A DNA stretch of 64,000 bases, taken from Acidobacteriota bacterium (GTDB lineage Bacteria > Acidobacteriota > Holophagae > Acanthopleuribacterales > Acanthopleuribacteraceae). Positions 24,841 to 34,849 of this stretch are shown piece after piece. The position numbers and the translations under genes were made by a program. The stretch spans positions 1 through 64,000 of the forward strand of contig JACJWC010000016.1 in assembly GCA_020637335.1 (NCBI GenBank), written 5' to 3'. The stretch's first letter is position 1. Each line of letters opens with the position of its first letter. The notes below the pieces were generated by a model, which was given only the letters and a program-made list of their open reading frames with translations, was not told the DNA's origin and searched no databases.

Positions 24841-26597
24841 TTCGGCTCAAATGGAAGCTTTACCCTTCCTATTTCGTTATTACCTTTGCCGTATTAATTC
24901 TGGTTGGCCTATTGGCACGGGCCGAACTGCGTGCGGTCTATCTCAAACAATTGCGTTTGGATCTGGACCACCGCTGCACTTCCGTTTCGCTTCTGTTGGC
25001 CCATACCTGGCCTGAAACAGGCATTTACAGTTCTTATGAACTCAAAAAGCTGGCCATGGACCCGACCCTGCGAATCACCTTGATTCGTGCCGATGGGGTA
25101 GTGGTGGGTGATACCGATAAACCTGCTGAAAGCTTGAAAAATCATTCGGATCGGCCGGAATTTATTGAGGCGCTTAAGTCGGGGACGGGCTCGTCCATCC
25201 GCGACTCGGCCAGTATCGGCCATGAAATGCTTTATGTGGCGCATCGGACCCAGGATCCCCAGGGCAATCCTCTGGTTGTTCGCTGTTCCATGGGTATGAA
25301 TTTTATTCGCGCCGAGTTGCGCCGCTTTAGTTTCACCTTGCTCTGGTCGTTTCTGGCCGCTTCGATATTGGCTGCTGTTGCTTCCTGGTTCGTCGGCGCG
25401 CGCTTGAGCCGTCCCATTGAACAGCTCTCCATGCAAGCCAAACGCTTTGCCGAAGGGAATCTGAAAGAGCGCTCGCATATCGGTACGGTTAAAGAGTTGG
25501 AAGTGCTCAACAGCAGTCTGAACGAAATGGCCGGATTGCTCGAAAAACGCCTGGACCACGTTATCGCCCAACGCAATGAGCACGAAGCCGTATTGCACTC
25601 CCTGGCCGAAGGGGTGTTGGCCGTTAATGATCGACACCACATCATCAGCATCAATCCTTCTGCCGAACGCATGCTTCACATTGTCGGTCAACCGATTGGC
25701 CAACCCATGGTGGAATGGATTCGCAATCCCGAAATTGTCGAAGCGCTTGATAAATCGCGTCAGATTGGGGCGCCAGTTACCAAAGAGGTCCTGCTCTATC
25801 TGCCCGAAGAGCGGGTGGTCCGCATTGTCGCCGCACCTCTTCGCGATAATGGCGGAAAAGATCGCGGCGCCGTGTGCGTCCTATTCGACATGACTGGCAT
25901 GCGCAAGTTGGAACAGGTCCGAACTGATTTTGTGGCCAATGTCAGTCACGAACTGAAAACCCCTGTAACGGCCATCAAGGGATTTATCGAAACGCTTCTG
26001 GATACGCCCGATTTGGATGGCGAACAGATGCGCGAGTTTTTGGGCCTGACCAATAAACACGTGGTGCGCCTGCAGCAAATTATTGAGAATTTACTGTTCT
26101 TGTCGCATTTGGAACGACCGGATCTCGACCTGCAATTGGTCTCTCTCGATCTGGTCCAAGTCGCTAAACGCGCCGTTTCTGCCTGCGAAAGTTTGGCCGC
26201 GACCAAAGGCTCAAAAATTCAATTGATCGGTGAAGGGCCCGCGCAAATTCAAGGCAATGGCGCGCTGCTGGAACAGTGTCTCGTCAATCTGGTGGAAAAT
26301 GCCATTAAGTACGGTGCCTCTGAAGACACGATTGAGCTCGCCATTCAAAAAAGCGATAACAAGATCCTGGTCACCGTGACCGATCACGGCGAAGGCATTC
26401 CACGCGAACACCTGCAACGCATCTTTGAACGTTTTTATCGGGTTGACCGCGCGCGTAACAAGGCCACAGGCGGCACCGGGCTCGGCCTTGCAATCGTCAA
26501 ACACATCACGCAACTGCATAAAGGTCGGGTTGATGTCAGCAGCGAAATGGGCAAAGGTTCCACCTTCACCTTGAGCTTTCCTGAAACTAACCCGTAA
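24837..26597 (+). CDS. phoR: Phosphate sensor histidine kinase PhoR
   Basis: A 586-residue membrane kinase. It has two membrane segments (about 10-30 and 165-190) around an exterior sensor domain, then a HAMP linker (ARLSRPIEQLSMQAKRFAEG), a PAS domain (residues about 255-350), the H-box VSHELKTPVTAIKGF with His371, and ATPase boxes NLVENAIKYG, DHGEGIP and GTGLGLAIVKH. The GTG at 24837 overlaps the phoB stop as GTGA behind GGAGG, so the two are translationally coupled; the ATG at 24771 lies inside phoB and is not used. The periplasmic loop is longer than in E. coli PhoR. Its 3' end overlaps the convergent glucokinase gene by 11 bp. Confidence 0.93.
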   Translation: MIRLKWKLYPSYFVITFAVLILVGLLARAELRAVYLKQLRLDLDHRCTSVSLLLAHTWPETGIYSSYELKKLAMDPTLRITLIRADGVVVGDTDKPAESLKNHSDRPEFIEALKSGTGSSIRDSASIGHEMLYVAHRTQDPQGNPLVVRCSMGMNFIRAELRRFSFTLLWSFLAASILAAVASWFVGARLSRPIEQLSMQAKRFAEGNLKERSHIGTVKELEVLNSSLNEMAGLLEKRLDHVIAQRNEHEAVLHSLAEGVLAVNDRHHIISINPSAERMLHIVGQPIGQPMVEWIRNPEIVEALDKSRQIGAPVTKEVLLYLPEERVVRIVAAPLRDNGGKDRGAVCVLFDMTGMRKLEQVRTDFVANVSHELKTPVTAIKGFIETLLDTPDLDGEQMREFLGLTNKHVVRLQQIIENLLFLSHLERPDLDLQLVSLDLVQVAKRAVSACESLAATKGSKIQLIGEGPAQIQGNGALLEQCLVNLVENAIKYGASEDTIELAIQKSDNKILVTVTDHGEGIPREHLQRIFERFYRVDRARNKATGGTGLGLAIVKHITQLHKGRVDVSSEMGKGSTFTLSFPETNP

Positions 26598-27531
26598 CCT
26601 TATTTAAGAAGGCCAATCGAGCGGCGCCTAAAAAACCCGCTTGATTGCCCAGCTCCGCCGCTTGGATGATGACGCCTTGTGCCGGTTGACGAAAGGCCCG
26701 GCCCTTGACCTCGCGCCAAATCGCGCCTTGTAAAAGGTCGAAGGCTGGTGAAACGCCACCGCCGATTGCAAAAAAAGGAAAGTTCATGGCGTTGAGCAGA
26801 CCGGCAATCGCGATACCCAAGGCCTGACCTGCTGCAGCAAATAATGCCTGACAATCTGCATCGCCAGCACGGGCCGCATCGGCCATGTCGCGCACATCAA
26901 AATCCGCATCGCCAGAGCTCGATCGCAGGAGCGGACACAAACCGCGTGATTGGGCCGCTTTGGCGGCTCGAATCAATGCTGTAGCAGAGGCGTACTGTTC
27001 TAGGCATCCGCTGCCACCACAGCCACACAATAATCCCTCTGGGTAAATTGGAATATGACCTAACTCGCCGGCCATGCCAAACGTGCCATTCCAAATTTGA
27101 CGGTTAAGGATGACCCCACCGCCTACGCCTGTGCCCAATGTGAACAGTACCATGTGCTCAAAATCCCGGCCGCGGCCCAGCCAACTCTCGCCTAAGGCGG
27201 CGAGGTTTGCGTCATTTTCGATCTGGACTTGGCTCAAGCCGCGATTGCGTAGGGCGGACACCAGTTTGACATGGTTCCAGCGCGGGAAATTGGGCGCCTG
27301 ACTAATCGTTTCTTTGTCCGGACAAATCCCGCCCGGAACGGCGATGCAGGCAGGCAACAACTGATCGGGTCCGGAGATTTCCCGCACAACTTCAGCGATT
27401 TGATCACAAACCTGATCAAATTCTCGCCCGCGGGTGGCGACTTTGTGCTGAGATAGGAGTTGGCCAGACCGATCCACGAGCCCGGCCTTAATAAACGTTC
27501 CCCCCAAATCAATTCCGATCACCTGATCCAT
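26587..27531 (-). CDS. glk: ROK-family glucokinase
   Basis: A 314-residue sugar kinase. It has the ATP-phosphate motif GIDLGGTFIKAG, the second phosphate motif LGTGVGGGVILN, and the zinc motif CGCGGSGCLEQYAS with the ExGH block ELGHIPIYPEG upstream, all ROK hallmarks. Glucose is the probable substrate because the gene is divergent from the zwf-pgl-edd-eda set, which takes glucose 6-phosphate. N-acetylglucosamine or fructose cannot be excluded from sequence alone. GAGGAA precedes the ATG. Confidence 0.85.
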   Translation of the reverse strand: MDQVIGIDLGGTFIKAGLVDRSGQLLSQHKVATRGREFDQVCDQIAEVVREISGPDQLLPACIAVPGGICPDKETISQAPNFPRWNHVKLVSALRNRGLSQVQIENDANLAALGESWLGRGRDFEHMVLFTLGTGVGGGVILNRQIWNGTFGMAGELGHIPIYPEGLLCGCGGSGCLEQYASATALIRAAKAAQSRGLCPLLRSSSGDADFDVRDMADAARAGDADCQALFAAAGQALGIAIAGLLNAMNFPFFAIGGGVSPAFDLLQGAIWREVKGRAFRQPAQGVIIQAAELGNQAGFLGAARLAFLNKVTG

Positions 27532-27675
27532 ATGTTCCTCTTTCCTAACTGTTCAATGCCCCATTATAGGTCAGCCTCGCCTAACGGGGTGCCGGCATGT
27601 TTTCTAGTGAACCTACAAAACAAAGGCGGTTTTTGCTTTCTTTAAAGCCTGTTTTTTTATATTATCGGGCCAAAA

Positions 27676-27690
27676 TGTAGTAAAACTACA
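27676..27690. promoter_or_regulatory. HexR-type operator upstream of zwf
   Basis: TGTAGTAAAACTACA is a perfect dyad that matches the TGTARTNNNAYTACA consensus of HexR, the RpiR-family repressor of zwf, edd, eda and glucokinase genes that is released by KDPG. It lies 26 bp before the zwf ATG and just after AT-rich TATATT/TATTAT words that could be a -10 element, a position fit for repression. No hexR gene is in the window. Confidence 0.65.
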
Positions 27691-27715
27691 AATTGAGCCC
27701 TCACGGAGGTAGTGA

Positions 27716-29191
27716 ATGGCTGAAATTTTACCCGTTGAACCTTTTGATTTGATTATCTTTGGGGGAACGGGCGATCTGTCCATGCGCAAGCTGTTGCCCG
27801 CTTTGTTTAACCGGGACCGCGACCAACAGTTTTCGCCCGACTCGCGGATTGTTGCCGTTTCGCGCGCGGAACTGGATCCGGATGCCTTTCTTAAACAGGT
27901 GCTCGATTCGCTGAAAGAGCACAATGCCTATCAAAAGGGCGATGCAGAAGTCTGGAAACGCTTTGCTAAGCGCTTGCTGTATGTGCGCCTGGATGGCACC
28001 AAGCCGGACGGTTGGGAACCCATCGCTGATCTTTTTACCCAGCAGGCCGAAAAAATCCGCGTCTTTTATCTGGCCACCTCGCCAGGCATTTACGGGCCGA
28101 TCTGCCAAATGTTGGCCCAAAAAGGTTTGGTGAATCGCCATGGTCGAGTGGTGTTGGAAAAGCCCATCGGCCATGACTTGGTTTCAGCGGAACAGATTAA
28201 CTTGGAGGTGGGTCGGGTCTTTCAAGAGGACCAGGTCTACCGGATCGATCACTACCTGGGCAAGGAATCGGTTCAGAATCTGATTACCTTGCGTTTTGGC
28301 AATTCCCTGTTTGAGCCGTTGTGGCGCAGCGGATACATCGATCACGTTCAGATCACGGTGGCCGAAAGTATTGGTGTGGGCTCCCGCGGCGATTATTACG
28401 ACAAGATGGGTGCCTTGCGCGATATGGTGCAAAACCACATCCTGCAGATGCTCTGCCTGGTCGCCATGGAACCACCGATCTCTTTGGACCAGGACATTAT
28501 CCGCGGCGAAAAAATCAAGGTTTTACGCGCATTGCGCCCGATTGGGGTGGATGAAGTCAAAGCCAAAACCGTGATCGGTCAATACACAGAAGGCGTGATT
28601 GGCGGGAGTGCCGTTCCGGGTTATGAAAGCGAACTTAAACGCAAAAGCCCAACTGAAACATTTGTGGCAATAAAAGCTGAAATCGATAACTGGCGCTGGG
28701 CTAACGTACCCTTTTACCTTCGCACCGGTAAACGCCTGCCGGATCGTTATTCTGAGATCGTCATTCAGTTCTCACCGGTTAAACACTCCATTTTCAAGCC
28801 GCACATGGGTGAGCTTTTGCCCAACACGCTCAACATCCGCCTGCAGCCCAATGACGGTGTCACGTTATCGATGATGACCAAGGAACCAGGGCCAGGCGGC
28901 TTGCGCATTCGCTCGATGCCGCTTAATTTGACCTTTGCCGATGCCTTTGAACGTTACTACAACAATGCGTACGAGCGTTTGCTGATGGAGGTCGTTCGCG
29001 GCAATCCGGCTCTGTTCATGCGTCGCGATGAGGTTGAAACAGCGTGGTCCTGGATTGACCAAATTATTGGCGCCTGGCAAGCGACCAATACCAAACCCCA
29101 ACCCTACATGGCCGGTTCTTGGGGCCCATCCCGTTCTGCACTGTTGATGGACCGCGATCATCGCGCCTGGCATGAATCGCAAGGCTGGTAA
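27716..29191 (+). CDS. zwf: Glucose-6-phosphate 1-dehydrogenase
   Basis: A 491-residue enzyme that oxidises glucose 6-phosphate to 6-phosphogluconolactone with NAD(P)+. The N-terminal dinucleotide motif is FGGTGDLSMRKLLPALF, and the active-site block is YRIDHYLGKESVQN with its catalytic His region. YLRTGKRLPDRYSEIVIQF near the C-terminus is also conserved. GGAGG precedes the ATG. It is first in a tightly packed Entner-Doudoroff operon, with pgl overlapping its end by 20 bp. Confidence 0.97.
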   Translation: MAEILPVEPFDLIIFGGTGDLSMRKLLPALFNRDRDQQFSPDSRIVAVSRAELDPDAFLKQVLDSLKEHNAYQKGDAEVWKRFAKRLLYVRLDGTKPDGWEPIADLFTQQAEKIRVFYLATSPGIYGPICQMLAQKGLVNRHGRVVLEKPIGHDLVSAEQINLEVGRVFQEDQVYRIDHYLGKESVQNLITLRFGNSLFEPLWRSGYIDHVQITVAESIGVGSRGDYYDKMGALRDMVQNHILQMLCLVAMEPPISLDQDIIRGEKIKVLRALRPIGVDEVKAKTVIGQYTEGVIGGSAVPGYESELKRKSPTETFVAIKAEIDNWRWANVPFYLRTGKRLPDRYSEIVIQFSPVKHSIFKPHMGELLPNTLNIRLQPNDGVTLSMMTKEPGPGGLRIRSMPLNLTFADAFERYYNNAYERLLMEVVRGNPALFMRRDEVETAWSWIDQIIGAWQATNTKPQPYMAGSWGPSRSALLMDRDHRAWHESQGW

Positions 29192-29885
29192 CTCGTTGCA
29201 AAAACGCTTTTTTAGCAATCGTGAAGACCTGTGGACCGAGTTGGTTCAGGTGGCGCAACAGCAAATTGAGTTGGCCGTCCAGGAATCAGGTCGAGCTTCG
29301 CTGGTCCTCTCGGGTGGATCAACCCCGGCACCCCTTTACAAGCGACTTGCCACCTTGGACCTGCCTTGGACACACCTCTACTGCACCTTATCCGATGAAC
29401 GTTGGGTGCCTGAAAGTGATCCTGACAGCAATCAAGCAATGATCCAAAAAACCTTGTTCGCGGCGGGTCACGATGCTTTGTTTCAGCCCCTGTTTGTGCC
29501 TGGATTGAAACCCGTTCAAGCCGAAGCACCCTTGCATCTGAACCTTGAGGCCTGGCCGCGTCCCTTCGATTGGGTGCTTTTGGGCATGGGAGAGGATGGC
29601 CATACCGCCTCCTTCTTCCCCGGTGCTCCAGAATTGGCGCAAGCGCTGGACCTCCATTCTGATCGATTGTGTCGGGCGATCCATCCACCCGAATCCAAAA
29701 TAGCCCGAATGACCCTAACCCGAACCGCACTATTGAATAGCCGGAGTATCTCCTTACTGGTGTTGGGCGATGCCAAACGCGAAGTCCTGGAACGTGCGGT
29801 TCAACCGGGACCCATCACCGCGTTACCTGTGCGATCGATTCTCTTTCAGGACCATGCACCGGTGACGGTCTATTGGGCACCATGA
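29172..29885 (+). CDS. pgl: 6-phosphogluconolactonase
   Basis: A 237-residue lactonase of the NagB/DevB fold that hydrolyses 6-phosphogluconolactone. It has LVLSGGSTPAPLYKRLA, CTLSDERWVPESDPDSN and the active-site block LLGMGEDGHTASFFPG. The start lies inside zwf (20-bp overlap), which couples the two steps. Length is normal for the family. Confidence 0.94.
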   Translation: MNRKAGNSLQKRFFSNREDLWTELVQVAQQQIELAVQESGRASLVLSGGSTPAPLYKRLATLDLPWTHLYCTLSDERWVPESDPDSNQAMIQKTLFAAGHDALFQPLFVPGLKPVQAEAPLHLNLEAWPRPFDWVLLGMGEDGHTASFFPGAPELAQALDLHSDRLCRAIHPPESKIARMTLTRTALLNSRSISLLVLGDAKREVLERAVQPGPITALPVRSILFQDHAPVTVYWAP

Positions 29886-29894
29886 GGAGAAAAG

Positions 29895-31718
29895 ATGCTC
29901 CATCCCAAAATTGCTGAGATTACCGAAACCATCGTGCGGCGTAGCGAACATTCGCGCACAAGCTATCTGAAAAAGATCCGAGAGGCCCGCTCCCAAAAGC
30001 CCAAACGCGTCCATTTAAGTTGTGGCAATTTGGCCCATGGCTTTGCGGCCTGTGCACCGGATGCCAAGGGTCTGTTGGCGGGAGATCAAGCACCCAATCT
30101 GGCCATCGTCAGTGCCTACAACGATATGCTTTCCGCTCACCAGCCGCTGCGCGATTATCCCGAATGGATTAAACGGGCGATTGAACCGGTGGGCGCAGTG
30201 GCCCAATTTGCGGGTGGTGTGCCGGCCATGTGCGATGGGGTCACCCAGGGCCAGCCGGGCATGGAACTCTCACTGTTCAGCCGCGATGTCATTGCCATGG
30301 CAACAGCCGTGGCGCTTTCCCACGACATGTTCGACGGCACCTTATGCCTTGGCGTATGCGACAAAATCGTTCCGGGCCTGATGTTGGGTGCTCTGAGCTT
30401 TGGCCATTTGCCGACCCTTTTTGTACCGGCAGGGCCCATGCCCTCCGGCTTGCCCAATGCCGACAAGGCGCGCATTCGCCAGCTGTACGCAGAAGGCAAA
30501 GTCGGCCGGGCCGAGTTGTTGGAAGCAGAGTCGGCCTCCTATCACGGGCCGGGAACCTGTACCTTTTATGGCACCGCAAACACCAATCAGATGTTGATGG
30601 AGTTAATGGGCCTGCATTTGCCGGGGGCCAGTTTTGTTAACCCGGGCACCGATCTGCGCCGCGCGTTGACCGAACAGGCTGGTTTGCAGTTGGTTGCCCT
30701 GGTCCGTCAGCAGGCGCCCGGAATCGGTGAAATGCTGGACGAAAAGAGTTTTGTTAATGGCATTGTCGGTCTCCTGGCGACCGGTGGTTCGACCAACCTG
30801 ACTATCCACTTATTGGCCATGGCTCGTGCCGCTGGTATCCTCCTGGACTGGCAGGACTTTTCTGAACTGTCGGCCGTGGTTCCCCTATTGGCGCGGGTCT
30901 ATCCCAATGGTCAGGCCGATGTGAACCATCTGGTCGCGGCTGGGGGTCTTGGCTTTATCATTCGAGAATTGCTGGCAGCCGGTTTATTGCATGAAGACGT
31001 TACCACGGTAATGGGCAAGGGTTTGGATAGCTATTGTCAGGAACCCTTCCTGGAACGCAATAAGTTGACGTATCGCCCCGGCTTGAGCGAGTCTGCCGAT
31101 CTTCAGGTTTTGCGCCCTCATGCCCAACCTTTTCAGGTCGATGGTGGCTTAAAAATGCTGCATGGCAATTTGGGTAAGGCTGTGATCAAAAGGTCAGCCG
31201 TAAAACCTCAGCATTTGCGCGTCCACGCGCCGGCCCGGGTTTTTGATAGCCAGGACGATTTTTTGGCCGCATTTAAACAAAACGCGCTCACCGGGGACCT
31301 GGTCGCCGTGGTGCGTTTTCAGGGACCGAAAGCCAATGGCATGCCCGAACTGCACAAATTGACCCCGGCCCTGGGTGTGTTGCAGGACCGCGGCCAATCG
31401 GTAGCGTTGGTAACCGATGGTCGCATGTCTGGGGCGTCTGGCAAGGTGCCAGCCGCGATCCATTTGTGCCCGGAAACCGTGGAAGGTGGCGCGTTGGCCC
31501 GGGTTAACGATGGCGATTGGATTTTACTCGATGCGGAACAGGGTGTTCTGGAAATTCAAGTTTCGGAAGCGGTTTGGGCCAGCCGGGAGGCGGCGGAATG
31601 TGATCTCAGCTCGGTTCATTCCGGCTGTGGCCGCGAACTTTTTGCCGGATTCCGCCATTTGGTCAGCAGCGCAGATTCGGGCGCTTCGGTCCTGTTCCAT
31701 GAGGAGGTATCGAAATGA
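29895..31718 (+). CDS. edd: 6-phosphogluconate dehydratase
   Basis: A 607-residue Fe-S dehydratase of the IlvD/Edd family that makes KDPG, the committed step of the Entner-Doudoroff pathway. It has AMCDGVTQGQPGMELSLFSRD, LCLGVCDKIVPG and GPMPSG around the cluster, and GRMSGASGKVPAAIHLCPE near the C-terminus, which distinguishes Edd from IlvD. GAGGAG precedes the ATG. It overlaps eda by 4 bp (ATGA). Confidence 0.96.
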   Translation: MLHPKIAEITETIVRRSEHSRTSYLKKIREARSQKPKRVHLSCGNLAHGFAACAPDAKGLLAGDQAPNLAIVSAYNDMLSAHQPLRDYPEWIKRAIEPVGAVAQFAGGVPAMCDGVTQGQPGMELSLFSRDVIAMATAVALSHDMFDGTLCLGVCDKIVPGLMLGALSFGHLPTLFVPAGPMPSGLPNADKARIRQLYAEGKVGRAELLEAESASYHGPGTCTFYGTANTNQMLMELMGLHLPGASFVNPGTDLRRALTEQAGLQLVALVRQQAPGIGEMLDEKSFVNGIVGLLATGGSTNLTIHLLAMARAAGILLDWQDFSELSAVVPLLARVYPNGQADVNHLVAAGGLGFIIRELLAAGLLHEDVTTVMGKGLDSYCQEPFLERNKLTYRPGLSESADLQVLRPHAQPFQVDGGLKMLHGNLGKAVIKRSAVKPQHLRVHAPARVFDSQDDFLAAFKQNALTGDLVAVVRFQGPKANGMPELHKLTPALGVLQDRGQSVALVTDGRMSGASGKVPAAIHLCPETVEGGALARVNDGDWILLDAEQGVLEIQVSEAVWASREAAECDLSSVHSGCGRELFAGFRHLVSSADSGASVLFHEEVSK

Positions 31719-32374
31719 ACGCGTCCAATGCAGCCTTGGAACCCATTTTGCGCGCGTGCCCGATCATCCCCGTGATTACCCTGCCCAGTGCCGAGTGTGT
31801 TATGCCTTTGGCGGAAACCCTGATAACCAATGGTCTGACAACATTGGAGATAACTTTGCGTTCCCCATTTGCACTCGAAGCCATTGGGCATTTGCGGCGT
31901 TCGTTCCCGAAAGCGGTGATCGGTGCCGGGACCTTGACCCAGATCGACCAAATTACCGCTTTGGAATCTGTGGGCGCTCAATTTGTGGTTAGTCCGGGTG
32001 CAACTGATGCGCTGATTGAGGCCATGAACCAATCGAAAATGGCCTTCCTGCCCGGGGCCGCCACGCCCTCGGAAATGATGCGCCTAGCGCAGGCCGGTTA
32101 TACGGTGTTGAAATTTTTCCCCGCGGCGGCTATGGGCGGGCCTGCCGCGCTTAAGGCGCTCTCTGGCCCGTTTTCCGATTTGCGTTTTTGTGCAACGGGT
32201 GGAATCGGGTTCGCTCAAGTAGCTGATTATTTGAGGTTGCAAAATGTCTGCGCGATCGGAGGTTCCTGGATGGTGGATCCCGCTCTGATCCAGGAAGGAG
32301 CTTGGTCAGAAATTGGCCAACGCGCCTATGCTGCGGGCCAACTTGCAATAACGCTCTCTAACGGAAGGAAATGA
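31715..32374 (+). CDS. eda: KDPG aldolase
   Basis: A 219-residue class I aldolase that splits 2-keto-3-deoxy-6-phosphogluconate into pyruvate and glyceraldehyde 3-phosphate. Catalytic Glu45 (TTLEITLRS) and Schiff-base Lys133 (VLKFFPA) fall at the same numbers as in the E. coli enzyme. It is translationally coupled to edd. The next gene, glgP, begins 3 bp after its stop. Confidence 0.96.
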   Translation: MNASNAALEPILRACPIIPVITLPSAECVMPLAETLITNGLTTLEITLRSPFALEAIGHLRRSFPKAVIGAGTLTQIDQITALESVGAQFVVSPGATDALIEAMNQSKMAFLPGAATPSEMMRLAQAGYTVLKFFPAAAMGGPAALKALSGPFSDLRFCATGGIGFAQVADYLRLQNVCAIGGSWMVDPALIQEGAWSEIGQRAYAAGQLAITLSNGRK

Positions 32375-32377
32375 AAG

Positions 32378-34849
32378 ATGGCCGATCAATTTGAAGGCTT
32401 AAGACAGGATGAAGTTCGGGTCGGCATGGACGCTAAATCCATCAAAGAAGATTTTCGGGCGCATCTCAATTTGTCACTGGGCAAAGATGGTTACATCGCC
32501 AAACCCATTGATTATTATCACGCGCTGGCGCTTTCGGTCCGCGATCGTCTGATGGACCGTTGGGTCAAAACCCAACAAGCCCATTACCGCACCAAGGCCA
32601 AGCGCGTCTATTACCTCTCCCTCGAGTTTTTAATGGGACGGGTGCTCAACAATAACCTGCTCAACCTCAACTTACATGAACCGGTCGGTCAGGCCTTTGA
32701 CCAATTGGGCCTGGACTTGGATCAACTTCGTAATGAAGAGATGGATATGGGCCTGGGCAATGGCGGATTGGGTCGTTTGGCCGCCTGTTACATCGACTCC
32801 ATGGCTACCTTGGACATTCCAGCGATTGGTTACGGCATTCGCTACAACTACGGTATTTTCCGCCAGCAAATCGAAGAGGGCCGACAAATCGAACATCCAG
32901 ACGATTGGCTCAAGTGGGGCAATCCCTGGGAAATTCCGCGTGCCCATCGGCAATTCACCGTCCATTTTGGTGGCGAGTTGGAAACCCAGATAGAAGATGG
33001 AGTTGAGTCCGTAAAGTGGGTCAAAACAACCCCCGTGATTGGCATCCCCTACGATGTACCGATTGCCGGGTACCAGTGCAAAACGGTCAACACCCTGCGG
33101 CTCTGGAGTGCCCACGCCACCGAGGATTTTGACTTTAATGACTTCAACCAAGGCGATTACATTGCTGCCGTTGAGAGCAAAGTCATGGCCGAAAATTTGA
33201 CCAAGGTGCTTTATCCCAACGATATGCACCATAGCGGTAAGGAACTGCGTCTGCGCCAACAGTACCTGTTTGTCTCCTGTTCGTTGCAGGACATTGTGCG
33301 TCGATTCAAGAACACTTCCGGAGATTGGCAGCAGTTCCCCCAACTCAATGCCATTCAAATGAACGATACCCACCCGTCTCTGGCCGTTGCTGAGTTGATG
33401 CGTATCCTGGTCGATCAGGAACAGCTCGAGTGGGACCATGCCTGGTCGATTACGGTTCAGAGTTTGGCCTATACCAACCACACTTTGATGCCAGAAGCCT
33501 TGGAAACCTGGTCGGCCGAAATGCTGAAAAAGTTATTGCCGCGGCCGTTTTCCATCATTCAGAAAATCAATGAGCAGTTCCTTGCCGAAGTGGCTCAGGC
33601 CCGACCCAACGATCTGGCGTTTCTCAATAAGGTCAGCATCATTGAGCCCGGTCGAGATTCACGGGTGCGCATGGCCAATTTGGCAATTGTGGGCTCGCAT
33701 AAGGTGAATGGGGTTGCTGCACTGCACACGGATTTGCTTAAACAACGAGTGGTTCCAGAATTTGCCTCGCTTTACCCTGATCGGTTTGCTTCGATTACCA
33801 ATGGCATTACCCAACGCCGCTGGTTACTGCACGCCAATCCGGGTTTGGCCCAACTCATTACTGATGCGATTGGTGATGGTTGGGTGAGAGACTTGAGCCA
33901 GTTGCGTCGTCTGGATGCCCTGGTCACAGACCGTTCATTTGCCGAACGGTTCGACCAGGTCAAACTTCAGAACAAACAGCGCCTGACCGAGATTATCCAG
34001 CGTAAATGGGGCTGGACACTCAATCCACACGCCATGTTTGATATCCACATCAAACGTTTTCACGAATACAAGCGCCAGTTGATGAATGCCCTGCACATGG
34101 TGATGTTGTACAACCGCCTGAAAGCGAATCCCGGCATGGAATTCCATCCACAAATTTTTCTCATCGCCGGCAAGGCTGCTCCCGGCTATTTCATGGCCAA
34201 ATTGTTTATCAAGCTGATCAATGATATTGGCCAGAAAATCAATAACGATCCGGAAATCAACGAGAAGCTCGGTGTTTATTTTCTGCCCAATTATGGCGTG
34301 ACGATGGCGGAACGGCTCGTTCCTGCGGCCAATATCAGCGAACAAATTTCGACGGCGGGTTACGAAGCCTCTGGCACCGGGAACATGAAATTCATGCTCA
34401 ACGGTGCCTTGACGATTGGCACATTGGATGGTGCCAACATTGAGATGGCAGAAGAGGTGGGCCGAGACAACATGTTCATCTTCGGCCTCAATGCGGACGA
34501 AGTGCATGAGCGCCGCCAATCTTATCAGCCGCGTGCAATTTACGAACAAAACCCCGAAATCAAGGCCGCGCTGGACTTAATTTTCAGCGGCTACTTCAGC
34601 GATGGGGATAACCAACTCTACAATCCGATTCGGGAATCGCTGCTCGACCATGGCGATTATTTTATGGTCCTGGCCGATCTGGACGCCTTCTCTCAAGCAC
34701 AACAAGCGGCCCAGGCCCAGTACCGTGACCTTCAGGGTTGGACCCAAATGGCCATCCGCAATACGGCGGCTGCCGGAAAATTCTCATCGGATCGCTCGAT
34801 CGCAGAGTATGCGCATCAGATCTGGAATGTGCCCATTCGAGGCACCTGA
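32378..34849 (+). CDS. glgP: Glycogen/maltodextrin phosphorylase
   Basis: An 823-residue alpha-glucan phosphorylase that releases glucose 1-phosphate from stored glycogen or maltodextrins. The pyridoxal phosphate lysine is Lys671 in EASGTGNMKFMLNGALTIG, and the substrate block DIHIKRFHEYKRQL is present. Full family length. It follows eda by 3 bp, so glucan phosphorolysis is made in the same transcript as the Entner-Doudoroff enzymes, and its stop overlaps the start of the secreted amylase gene (TGATG). Confidence 0.96.
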   Translation: MADQFEGLRQDEVRVGMDAKSIKEDFRAHLNLSLGKDGYIAKPIDYYHALALSVRDRLMDRWVKTQQAHYRTKAKRVYYLSLEFLMGRVLNNNLLNLNLHEPVGQAFDQLGLDLDQLRNEEMDMGLGNGGLGRLAACYIDSMATLDIPAIGYGIRYNYGIFRQQIEEGRQIEHPDDWLKWGNPWEIPRAHRQFTVHFGGELETQIEDGVESVKWVKTTPVIGIPYDVPIAGYQCKTVNTLRLWSAHATEDFDFNDFNQGDYIAAVESKVMAENLTKVLYPNDMHHSGKELRLRQQYLFVSCSLQDIVRRFKNTSGDWQQFPQLNAIQMNDTHPSLAVAELMRILVDQEQLEWDHAWSITVQSLAYTNHTLMPEALETWSAEMLKKLLPRPFSIIQKINEQFLAEVAQARPNDLAFLNKVSIIEPGRDSRVRMANLAIVGSHKVNGVAALHTDLLKQRVVPEFASLYPDRFASITNGITQRRWLLHANPGLAQLITDAIGDGWVRDLSQLRRLDALVTDRSFAERFDQVKLQNKQRLTEIIQRKWGWTLNPHAMFDIHIKRFHEYKRQLMNALHMVMLYNRLKANPGMEFHPQIFLIAGKAAPGYFMAKLFIKLINDIGQKINNDPEINEKLGVYFLPNYGVTMAERLVPAANISEQISTAGYEASGTGNMKFMLNGALTIGTLDGANIEMAEEVGRDNMFIFGLNADEVHERRQSYQPRAIYEQNPEIKAALDLIFSGYFSDGDNQLYNPIRESLLDHGDYFMVLADLDAFSQAQQAAQAQYRDLQGWTQMAIRNTAAAGKFSSDRSIAEYAHQIWNVPIRGT

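Noticed and set aside
24909..25703. 264-codon minus-strand frame inside phoR
   Set aside because: Antisense shadow of a complete kinase; no ribosome site and no recognised domain.
32672..33481. 269-codon minus-strand frame inside glgP
   Set aside because: Antisense to a full-length phosphorylase with all motifs.
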